Positions 1 to 6,705 of a DNA stretch of 20,668 bases are shown here, piece after piece. Source of the stretch: Alphaproteobacteria bacterium (GTDB lineage: Bacteria; Pseudomonadota; Alphaproteobacteria; UBA9219); contig JAQUPC010000026.1 of the NCBI GenBank assembly GCA_028716765.1, positions 1 through 20,668 on the forward strand, read 5' to 3'. How positions within the stretch are numbered: the first letter of the stretch is position 1; each line of letters starts with the position of its first letter. The translations under genes and the position numbers were made by a program. Below the pieces are notes generated by a model. That model saw only the letters and a program-made list of their open reading frames with translations, was not told the origin of the DNA and ran no database searches.

Positions 1-16
1 GAAGGCGTTAACTGTC

Positions 17-38
17 AAACAAGATTCATCTTGTTTTT
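17..38 (+). terminator. AT-rich hairpin with T-run, possible terminator or operator
   Basis: Arms at 17-24 and 29-36 are perfectly complementary (8 bp, loop 25-28), and the 3' arm runs into five T residues (34-38). That shape fits a weak intrinsic terminator for a gene left of the window. The stem has only two G-C pairs, so it may not be strong. The inner octamer AACAAGAT/ATCTTGTT recurs as another inverted repeat at 1100-1123, so a protein-binding palindrome is an equally good reading. Confidence 0.4.
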
Positions 39-77
39 CTCCGCCGGATCGGCAATTTTACCGCCTCCTCGACGTGT

Positions 78-153
78 GGGGCCATAGCTCAGCTGGGAGA
101 GCGCAACAATGGCATTGTTGAGGTCAGGGGTTCGATCCCCCTTGGCTCCACCA
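78..153 (+). tRNA. tRNA-Ala (anticodon GGC)
   Basis: This is a complete 76-nt cloverleaf. The acceptor stem pairs 78-84 with 143-149 (one G-U), the discriminator base is A150, and CCA is encoded at 151-153. The anticodon arm is CAACA (104-108) and TGTTG (116-120) around a 7-base loop, with anticodon GGC at 111-113, which reads GCC and GCU alanine codons. The D-arm carries AGCTCAGCTGGGAGAGC and the T-arm carries GGTTCGATCC, both canonical. No intron or mismatch is visible. It is followed two bases later by a strong palindrome (156-193). Confidence 0.97.
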
Positions 154-155
154 TT

Positions 156-223
156 AGGTTTTCTTCGTTCGCGAAGCGAACGTTAGAAAACCTTATGTCC
201 CGCCGCAGCTCGCGAAGCGAGCG
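156..223. repeat. Two tandem palindromes sharing a TCGCGAAGCGA core
   Basis: The first hairpin spans 156-193. An outer stem (156-164 with 185-193) and an inner stem (166-172 with 176-182) are separated by a small internal loop and closed by GAA. The second spans 208-222 and pairs GCTCGC with GCGAGC around the same GAA. Both contain TCGCGAAGCGA. Neither is followed by a clear T-run on the plus strand, so they resemble dispersed REP-like palindromes more than a classical terminator. The first could still help end the tRNA transcript. Confidence 0.5.
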
Positions 224-248
224 TAGGGGGACTGGTTCCGCAAAAAGC

Positions 249-1076
249 CTATCCCGCCTTCAAATGCCGGCAATGTCTTTCGAGAAAATTTTTCGTTGTC
301 GCGAGCGTTGAAACACGCGTATCGCCAAGCCTTGCCTCAATCCGGTGACAAAGCATGTTCCATGGCTCGCGGCTTTTGTCACCTAACGTTACGGCCGCCA
401 TATCGTAAAGGGATGAAGCGCCCTTGAAAACAATTTCCCCTTTTCTGGCGCGGGTTCTTAGCTTTAATTTGCCGACAAATTCCAGGGCGGCCTGCCGGCC
501 TTTTTCCTCGGCAAAGCGATCAACATATTCGTCCAGCCTGGGACGCGCCAAAAGGCTAAGACTGCCGCCCGGATCCGCGTTGAACAGGCCGTGGTCAGAA
601 CCTCCGTCTTTCCTCGTCGTCGTGTGTTCCATAAAAAAATCTAAAACGCCCTCGATATCAAGAGCCGCCCTGGCATCGAGAAGCTTGAGGAAATTTTCTT
701 CGGCTATTTTTTTCATCGGATGCCGCGTCTGGATGTCATTTAGGGCGTTTGCCGCCAGAGCAAGCGCGAAATCCAGTTCTTCGCCGGGAAGCTTAAGCAG
801 AAAGGGAACGGCGTAGGCGATCGCTACCTGCTGCAGGTCGCTTCCTCGCGGCTCATGCCGGACAACGGCCGACAGACCTTCCAGAACCATCTTCAAGGGA
901 TAGAGACCTTCCTTGTCATTGAGCAGGAGCCCGGCCACGCCGACAAGCGGTTCGCGCAAATGCACATGATCCTTGGCCAGCTTGACAAGCTGCGCATACA
1001 ACCGGCCGATTTCTTCATGATCCTTTGCGTCCAAAGCGCCGGACAAAAGCTTTAAAATATCGGCTTCATCATTCAT
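249..1076 (-). CDS. Unrecognised 275-aa protein
   Basis: I do not recognise a family. The reading frame is intact from ATG at 1076 to TAG at 249-251, and GAGAG lies about 8 bases upstream of the start. The protein looks soluble and mostly helical, with a leucine- and alanine-rich first half whose helices resemble a repeat solenoid (residues 1-140). No signal peptide, transmembrane segment or cysteine-rich motif is visible. A short charged stretch with several Thr and Gly (residues about 148-170) separates this from a second helical part. It stands alone on its strand between the tRNA-Ala and the divergent PEBP gene, so context gives no function. A candidate promoter lies at 1141-1171 and an inverted repeat at 1100-1123 falls in its presumed leader. 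Its codons read like a real gene, but the product remains hypothetical. Confidence 0.75.
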   Translation of the reverse strand: MNDEADILKLLSGALDAKDHEEIGRLYAQLVKLAKDHVHLREPLVGVAGLLLNDKEGLYPLKMVLEGLSAVVRHEPRGSDLQQVAIAYAVPFLLKLPGEELDFALALAANALNDIQTRHPMKKIAEENFLKLLDARAALDIEGVLDFFMEHTTTRKDGGSDHGLFNADPGGSLSLLARPRLDEYVDRFAEEKGRQAALEFVGKLKLRTRARKGEIVFKGASSLYDMAAVTLGDKSREPWNMLCHRIEARLGDTRVSTLATTKNFLERHCRHLKAG

Positions 1077-1099
1077 ATTATTGCTCTCGACAAAAAATT

Positions 1100-1123
1100 A
1101 TCTTGTTGGAACATGAACAAGAT
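1100..1123. promoter_or_regulatory. Inverted repeat upstream of the 275-aa gene
   Basis: ATCTTGTT (1100-1107) is followed by 8 bases and then AACAAGAT (1116-1123), a perfect 8-bp inverted repeat. It lies 24-47 bases upstream of the ATG at 1076, in the probable leader of the minus-strand gene and between two divergent genes. The same octamers form the palindrome at 18-35 in the opposite arrangement. It could be an operator or an mRNA hairpin; the sequence does not distinguish these. Confidence 0.4.
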
Positions 1124-1140
1124 GTGCTTCAATGACCTGA

Positions 1141-1171
1141 ATTATATAAAATAAGTTTGGCCCAAAAACAA
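1141..1171 (-). promoter_or_regulatory. Candidate sigma-70 promoter for the 275-aa gene
   Basis: Read on the minus strand, a perfect TATAAT lies at 1146-1141 and TTGTTT at 1171-1166, with a 19-base spacer. Transcription would start near 1134, about 58 bases before the ATG at 1076. The spacer is slightly long and the region is AT-rich, so the match could be chance. Confidence 0.35.
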
Positions 1172-1197
1172 CCTCCACACCAAAACAGGGGTTAACC

Positions 1198-1806
1198 GTG
1201 ATTCAGCGGCGGCGTTCAAAAAATTCCAGACCTGTGGTACTCTCTATGCCAATTGCTTTGGCCGTTTGCTTGTTCCTGGTTGCGTCCGCAAACGCCATGC
1301 CCCGCGACGGTTTTCAAACAGGAGGCTCCGCCATGACGTTCACGCTCGAATCCTCGACTTTTCCCGGCGGCGGCGCGATGCCAAGCGTTTGCACGTGCGA
1401 CGGCAACGACACGTCGCCCGCGCTAAGCTGGTCGGGCGTTCCCGACGGCACGAAAAGTCTCGCGCTGATCGTGGACGATCCGGACGCGCCCGATCCCGCC
1501 GCGCCGAAAATGACGTATGTGCACTGGGTGCTGTTCAACATACCGCCGGACACGCCCGGCTTGCCCGAAGGCATCGCGGCGTTGCCGCCGGGCACGCGTG
1601 AAGGCCTGAACGATTGGGGACGCACGGGCTACGGCGGCCCCTGCCCGCCTATCGGCACGCACCGCTATTTCCATAAACTCTATGCGTTGGACAAAGTTCT
1701 GGACCTGTCCGGCGCGCCGACGAAGGCGCAACTTTTGGCGGCGATGGAAGGCCACATTCTGGCGCAGGCGGCGCTGATCGGCACGTACGCGCGCGGGAAG
1801 AAATAA
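1198..1806 (+). CDS. PEBP / YbhB-YbcL family protein, probably exported
   Basis: This is a phosphatidylethanolamine-binding-protein (Raf kinase inhibitor-like) family member; the bacterial members' ligand is poorly defined. The family signature is complete: DDPDAP at residues 93-98, HWVLFNIP at 109-116, and the GPCPPIGTHRY loop at 147-157 that forms the anion-binding site. The chosen GTG start has AGGGG at 1187-1191, six bases upstream. It gives 202 aa with a signal peptide: basic RRR near the N-terminus, a hydrophobic core at 18-31 and a likely Ala-x-Ala cleavage near residue 33. A second start, ATG at 1333 (residue 46), has a perfect AGGAGG seven bases upstream and would give a 157-aa cytoplasmic protein of the classic YbhB length. 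Both may be used. It is a lone gene followed by a palindromic repeat block. Confidence 0.9.
   Translation: MIQRRRSKNSRPVVLSMPIALAVCLFLVASANAMPRDGFQTGGSAMTFTLESSTFPGGGAMPSVCTCDGNDTSPALSWSGVPDGTKSLALIVDDPDAPDPAAPKMTYVHWVLFNIPPDTPGLPEGIAALPPGTREGLNDWGRTGYGGPCPPIGTHRYFHKLYALDKVLDLSGAPTKAQLLAAMEGHILAQAALIGTYARGKK
1320..1335 (+). promoter_or_regulatory. Strong internal Shine-Dalgarno and ATG within the PEBP gene
   Basis: AGGAGG at 1320-1325 is followed seven bases later by an in-frame ATG at 1333. This is the best ribosome-binding site near the gene. Starting here removes the signal peptide and leaves exactly the PEBP domain, beginning MTFTLESSTF as is typical of cytoplasmic YbhB homologues. Confidence 0.55.
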
Positions 1807-1854
1807 ATTCCCCCGGATTTTTGTGGATTAGTTTAAACAAGGCAAGAAAAAAAT

Positions 1855-1990
1855 CCCTCTCCCCTTGCGGGAGAGGAAGCAAAATCCTGGGCTTGCGCAA
1901 GCAAGTCCTTGGATTTTGCAGGTGAGGGGGTTTCTTTTGACCCCTCCCCGAAATTGCTTCGCAATTTCGACCCTCCCGCAAGGGGAGGGT
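1855..1990. repeat. Composite palindromic intergenic repeat block
   Basis: Four hairpins lie in a row. CCTCTCCC pairs with GGGAGAGG (1856-1863 / 1869-1876). GCAAAATCC pairs with GGATTTTGC (1879-1887 / 1911-1919) and encloses the palindrome GCTTGCGCAAGC (1891-1902). GAAATTGC pairs with GCAATTTC (1950-1957 / 1961-1968). ACCCTCCC pairs with GGGAGGGT (1970-1977 / 1983-1990). The loops CTTGC and GCAAG are complementary. This is the style of dispersed extragenic palindromes in proteobacterial genomes. It sits between the convergent 3' ends of the PEBP gene and prmC, where it could also stop transcription from both sides. Confidence 0.7.
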
Positions 1991-2018
1991 GATTTAATTT
2001 AGCTATGCGGATATGGTT

Positions 2019-2891
2019 TCAGAAACCGCCGCTATTAGTCGCACGGATGCAGCGCGTAATGCCGCCGAGGTCTTTGTGCGTGGCAATGTCCGCAAATCCG
2101 GCGTTGCGGAACAAATTGCTTACGGTTCCTGCTTGGCCCTGCCCAACCTCAAACACGGCAAGGCCGTTCGGATTCAAAAAAAGAGGAAGTTTCGGGATGA
2201 GGAGGCGGTAAACGTCAAGCCCGTCCGCGCCGCCGTCAAGCGCCGCAAGGGGGTCGTGCCCACGCACTTCGGGCATAAGGTTTGGTATGTCCGGCGTCGC
2301 GACGTAGGGCGGGTTGCTGATGATCAGATCGAACTTTTCATTGATGCCTTCAAGCCAGTCGCCGATGCGGAATTCAACGCGGTTTTGCAAACCGAGACGT
2401 TCGGCGTTTTGCCGCGCCTGTTCCGCCGCGCGTGGGGCGATGTCCACGCCGAGGCCTGAGGCTTCCGGCAACTCGTGCAACAATGCCAAAAGCAAACAAC
2501 CCGTGCCGGTGCCGAGGTCGAGGATTCTGATCCCCAATCCCCGATCCCCGATCCCCGACAACGCCGCCTCAACCAGCGTCTCGCTGTCCGGGCGCGGTTC
2601 GAGCGTGGCTTCGTTCAGGCCGAACGGCAGGCCCCAGAACTCGCGCAAACCTAAAATACGCGCCACGGGTTCGCGGCGCGCGCGCCGTGCGGCCAAAGAT
2701 TGAATTTTTTCGATTTCGGCGGGCGTTAATGGCCGCTCGGCTTGCGTCAGCAATTCCAGCCGAGCGCAGCCGAGCGCATGCGCGACGAGTATTCGCGCGT
2801 CCAGCGCGGGATTGTCGACGCCTGCGACGTCAAGTTCTTCCGTCACGCGCCGGATGGCGTCTTGCACCATAGGTTTGGCGGCTTCTGTCAT
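2019..2891 (-). CDS. prmC: Peptide chain release factor N5-glutamine methyltransferase
   Basis: PrmC methylates the glutamine of the GGQ motif of release factors 1 and 2 in the cytoplasm, using S-adenosylmethionine. The 290-aa length is normal. An N-terminal helical release-factor-binding domain (about 1-95) is followed by a class I methyltransferase fold. The SAM-binding DLGTGTG is at residues 125-131 and the catalytic NPPY at 193-196, which contacts the glutamine. The ATG overlaps the prfA stop by four bases (ATGA, 2888-2891), so the enzyme and its substrate are translationally coupled. Residues about 113-122, just before the SAM motif, are encoded by a four-unit heptanucleotide repeat (2529-2556). 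That gives an unusual glycine-rich stretch where homologues vary. The frame is intact, so the gene is probably functional. Confidence 0.97.
   Translation of the reverse strand: MTEAAKPMVQDAIRRVTEELDVAGVDNPALDARILVAHALGCARLELLTQAERPLTPAEIEKIQSLAARRARREPVARILGLREFWGLPFGLNEATLEPRPDSETLVEAALSGIGDRGLGIRILDLGTGTGCLLLALLHELPEASGLGVDIAPRAAEQARQNAERLGLQNRVEFRIGDWLEGINEKFDLIISNPPYVATPDIPNLMPEVRGHDPLAALDGGADGLDVYRLLIPKLPLFLNPNGLAVFEVGQGQAGTVSNLFRNAGFADIATHKDLGGITRCIRATNSGGF
2529..2556 (-). repeat. Four-unit heptanucleotide tandem repeat inside prmC
   Basis: On the minus strand the units read GGGGATC, GGGGATC, GGGGATT, GGGGATC (28 bp). They encode a Gly/Ile/Asp/Arg stretch in a loop just before the SAM-binding motif of PrmC. 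Related four-unit heptamers occur in dnaX (7934-7961) and between ffs and dnaX. Confidence 0.85.
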
Positions 2892-3955
2892 TGCCCGCTG
2901 ATCGCCGCCAGCTTTTCGGCCTCGTCTTCCGCAATGAGCGCGGCGATGATTTCGTCGAGCGCCGCGCCGTTGACGACATCGTCGATCTTGTAAAGCGTCA
3001 AATTGATGCGGTGGTCGGAAACGCGGCCTTGCGGGAAATTATAGGTGCGGATGCGCTCGCTGCGGTCGCCCGAGCCCACCTGCTCCTTGCGCGTGGCGGC
3101 GTGGGCGGCGTCGCGCAGGCCGCGCTCGCGTTCATAGATGCGGGCGCGCAAAATCTTCATCGCCTTGGCCTTGTTCTTGTGCTGCGAGCGCTCGTCCTGC
3201 ATCGCTACGACGATGCCCGTCGGCATGTGCGTCAGGCGCACGGCGCTTTCGGTCTTGTTGACGTGCTGGCCGCCCGCGCCGGAAGAGCGGTAAACGTCCA
3301 CGCGCAAATCCTTGTCGTCGATATGAACGTCGACGTCCTCCATCTCCGGCAACACGGCTACCGTGGCGGCGGAGGTATGGACGCGGCCCGAGGCCTCGGT
3401 TTGCGGCACGCGCTGGACGCGGTGGACGCCGGACTCGAACTTGAGGCGCGCAAACACGCCCTTGCCGCTGATCGTGGCCGAGCCTTCCTTGAGGCCGCCC
3501 AAATCGCTTTCGGAAAGCTCCATCACCTCGAACCGCCAGCCGTGCAGCGCGGCGTACTTGCGGTACATGTCGAACAGCACGGCGGCGAAAAGCGCGGCTT
3601 CGTCGCCGCCGGTGCCCGCGCGCACTTCCAGAATAGCGTTGCGTTCGTCGGCGATGTCTTTCGGCAGCAAAAGACGCTGCACCTGTTTTTCGAACAGGGG
3701 GATTTTCTGGCGCAGCGCGTAAAGCTCGCGCTCGGCCTCGGCCTTCATTTCGGGATCGGCCAGCATGGCCTCGGCGTCGGCCTGTTCCTTTTGCGCGCGC
3801 TGCAGCTCCTGAACCGCCTCGGCCACGGGCGTCAGATCGGCGTATTCCTTGGACAATCTGGCGAATTGATCCGCCGCCAAGCCGGGCGAGGCCAGCGTAT
3901 CGCGCAGCTCGTCATGGCGCGCCAGAACTTTGGCAAGGGTTTCGGTGAAGGACAT
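2888..3955 (-). CDS. prfA: Peptide chain release factor 1
   Basis: RF1 recognises UAA and UAG in the ribosomal A site and triggers peptide release. The 355-aa length is typical. The peptidyl-hydrolysis GGQ motif is at residues 228-230 within [17 protein letters not shown]. The codon-recognition PxT tripeptide reads PQT at 184-186, inside [20 protein letters not shown]. The N-terminal coiled-coil region (about 1-95) is charged and helical as expected. The gene starts 18 bases after the ispG stop and overlaps prmC, whose product methylates Gln230, so the three genes form an operon. The Shine-Dalgarno before the ATG is weak (AGG, about 12 bases upstream). The long plus-strand frame opposite this gene is an antisense shadow. 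Confidence 0.98.
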   Translation of the reverse strand: MSFTETLAKVLARHDELRDTLASPGLAADQFARLSKEYADLTPVAEAVQELQRAQKEQADAEAMLADPEMKAEAERELYALRQKIPLFEKQVQRLLLPKDIADERNAILEVRAGTGGDEAALFAAVLFDMYRKYAALHGWRFEVMELSESDLGGLKEGSATISGKGVFARLKFESGVHRVQRVPQTEASGRVHTSAATVAVLPEMEDVDVHIDDKDLRVDVYRSSGAGGQHVNKTESAVRLTHMPTGIVVAMQDERSQHKNKAKAMKILRARIYERERGLRDAAHAATRKEQVGSGDRSERIRTYNFPQGRVSDHRINLTLYKIDDVVNGAALDEIIAALIAEDEAEKLAAISGQ

Positions 3956-3973
3956 TATGTAAAAGCCTAAAGC

Positions 3974-5107
<1,134 letters not shown>

Positions 5108-5177
5108 CGTCGTCTCTTTAATGCAAATTGCGTACGGTCGGATTTATAGCCCCGCGCAAGGCCTTGCGCCAAGCTAT

Positions 5178-6308
5178 CTATTCCGAAGGCTGCGTTTTTC
5201 CGGCTTTAAGCCCCTCGGGGTCGAGCGGAACGTTGCGCACAAGGCGCGAATCCGAAGCCAGCCGCGGCAGATCGGTTCCGTCCAGACTCAGAACGACGCC
5301 GTTGCCGTTGCCCGTGGTCAGCCTCAGGTCTTTTGCCGCCGGGACGTTATAGACGTCGCCGGGCTTGAGGATTTTGTCGAACAGGGTGTTGCCGCGGCTG
5401 TCGGCGACAAGAACCCACGATTCCTTTTCGGCGCGGAGGACAAGACGCGCAGGCGCGCTCGTTTCCCCGTAAACCTCGCCTTTCTCCGGCGGTTCCGCCT
5501 TTGGGGGCGAGTCGGACCTGAGCGAAACTTTTGGCGGCACCGGCGGCTCGAGATCGGCGGCCGCTGAAGGGCCGTTGACGAATATCCCGGCCGGGGTCTG
5601 CGGCTGATTGGCGGAAGACGGAAGGATCATCGAAGCCGCTTTCGATGAATCCATGCGGGAGGGCGGCGGCGGCGCCGCCAAAGCGGGCGATTCAGCCGAT
5701 ACGGCGGCCGCGCCCGGCGCATTTTTCTGCGGAGGCGCGGATTCGGTTTGCGCGGCGGTTTGGGGCAGGGGCGGCGGAGCCTTGGCGGCATCCTGGCTGG
5801 ATGACGAAAGCCCGTACCACAAAGCGTAGATCAGGATCGCCGCCAGTAACGCGGCAATCAAAACGGGGGCCGTCGGGGCGCGGCCTTCGGAAATCGGCTG
5901 CGGCATGTTCAGTTGCGGCCGCCGCCGCCGCCCGGCCATTTCGCGCCGGTAATGATCGATGACCTCCCGGCTGTCGAGCCCCAGATAATTCGCGTAAGAA
6001 CGAAGAAAACCAATTACATAAGCATCGGCGGGCAGTTCTTCGTAACGGCTGTTTTCCAGGGCGGCGAGAAAGCCGGGGCGGATGCGCAAATACGCCGAAA
6101 TGGCGTCAAGCTTTTCGCCCCGTTGGCCGCGCGCGCGGCGCAAAAGATCGCCGATGCGGTCCAGTTCGAAGGCGGGCGCGCTTTGGTTGTTGCCAAAGTC
6201 CGGAGGCGGAGGCCCAACGCGCTGGGCCGCCCGGCTTCCCGGACGGGAGTCCCCGGAAGACGGTCGGCGGGATGACGGCGGCGTACGGCGGTTTCTGGAT
6301 GAAGGCAT
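5178..6308 (-). CDS. RodZ-like protein: HTH, membrane segment, DUF4115
   Basis: The architecture matches RodZ, which links MreB filaments to the cell-wall elongation machinery at the inner membrane. From the ATG at 6308 (376 aa): a Ser/Arg/Pro-rich start (1-45); an XRE-type helix-turn-helix domain (about 50-123) with the family-typical ELPADAYVIGFLRSYANYLG; an Arg-rich stretch (127-131); one transmembrane helix (about 147-168); a long Pro/Ala-rich periplasmic linker (170-285); and a C-terminal DUF4115 beta domain (about 286-350) with SWVLVADSRGNTLFDKIL and LKPGDVY. A TTG at 6371 could extend it by 21 aromatic-rich residues, but the ATG begins a more natural RodZ N-terminus. GGAA lies about 11 bases upstream. 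It heads the ispG-prfA-prmC strand. In alphaproteobacteria it is usually annotated only as a helix-turn-helix domain protein, so the shape role is inference. Confidence 0.9.
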   Translation of the reverse strand: MPSSRNRRTPPSSRRPSSGDSRPGSRAAQRVGPPPPDFGNNQSAPAFELDRIGDLLRRARGQRGEKLDAISAYLRIRPGFLAALENSRYEELPADAYVIGFLRSYANYLGLDSREVIDHYRREMAGRRRRPQLNMPQPISEGRAPTAPVLIAALLAAILIYALWYGLSSSSQDAAKAPPPLPQTAAQTESAPPQKNAPGAAAVSAESPALAAPPPPSRMDSSKAASMILPSSANQPQTPAGIFVNGPSAAADLEPPVPPKVSLRSDSPPKAEPPEKGEVYGETSAPARLVLRAEKESWVLVADSRGNTLFDKILKPGDVYNVPAAKDLRLTTGNGNGVVLSLDGTDLPRLASDSRLVRNVPLDPEGLKAGKTQPSE

Positions 6309-6505
6309 TATATTAACGTTCCGAAAAAAACATCCGCATCCATAGGCAAATTTCGGGAAAAAGGCAAACAAGCGCTTCTGCAGGAGGGAATCCCGCCGTT
6401 AATGGTTAAACGGCCGCGGCTTGGCAAGTTTCAACGATCGCTGAGGCAAATAACAGGCCGGGTTATTTTGTGCTCTTGCGCGGCTGAAATTTTGCTATAA
6501 AGCCC

Positions 6506-6605
6506 GTGGAAGGCTGGCGGCGGGCGGATCCCGTGCCAACCCGGCCAGGTCCGGAAGGAAGCAACCGTAACACGTCCCGATCCGGGTCGTTGTCCAGTCT
6601 TCCAC
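6506..6605 (+). ncRNA. ffs: Signal recognition particle RNA (4.5S, small bacterial type)
   Basis: The conserved apical loop of bacterial SRP RNA is present: CCAGGTCCGGAAGGAAGCA at about 6545-6563, with the facing GATCCGGGTCG near 6579-6589. The ends pair as GTGGAAG (6506-6512) with CTTCCAC (6599-6605), giving a single long hairpin of about 100 nt. The RNA binds Ffh and directs signal-peptide-bearing nascent chains to FtsY at the membrane. A TATAAA at 6496-6501, about six bases before the predicted 5' end, is a credible -10 element. The nearest -35-like sequence (CTTGCG, 6475-6480) has a short 15-base spacer. Ends are inferred from pairing and may be off by a few bases. Confidence 0.95.
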
Positions 6606-6606
6606 T

Positions 6607-6691
6607 CAGGGGTTAGGGATTAGAGGCTAGGGGTTAGCGTTTCCATAAATTCCCTTTACACTAGCCTCTGGCCTTTAGCCTCTAACCCCTG
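6607..6691. repeat. Facing heptamer repeats forming a large hairpin between ffs and dnaX
   Basis: The left arm (6610-6637) is four heptamers: GGGTTAG, GGATTAG, AGGCTAG, GGGTTAG. The right arm (6661-6688), read on the minus strand, is also four: GGGTTAG, AGGCTAA, AGGCCAG, AGGCTAG. CAGGGGTTAG at 6607-6616 pairs perfectly with 6682-6691, and the inner units pair in several registers. The structure begins two bases after ffs and ends 14 bases before the dnaX start. It may end the ffs transcript or shape the dnaX leader, but no T-run follows it. Confidence 0.75.
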
Positions 6692-6705
6692 TTCTTTGAG
6701 CCAAC

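Noticed and set aside
78..153. Integration site of a mobile element at tRNA-Ala
   Set aside because: No integrase and no downstream direct repeat of the tRNA 3' end was found in the window.
1855..1990. CRISPR-like array
   Set aside because: The hairpins are adjacent and differ in sequence. There are no regularly spaced identical repeats with unique spacers, and no cas gene is in the window.
6309..6371. TTG-initiated 21-residue extension of the RodZ-like protein
   Set aside because: It adds an aromatic/cysteine-rich stretch not seen in the family and uses a rare start, while the ATG at 6308 gives a normal N-terminus.
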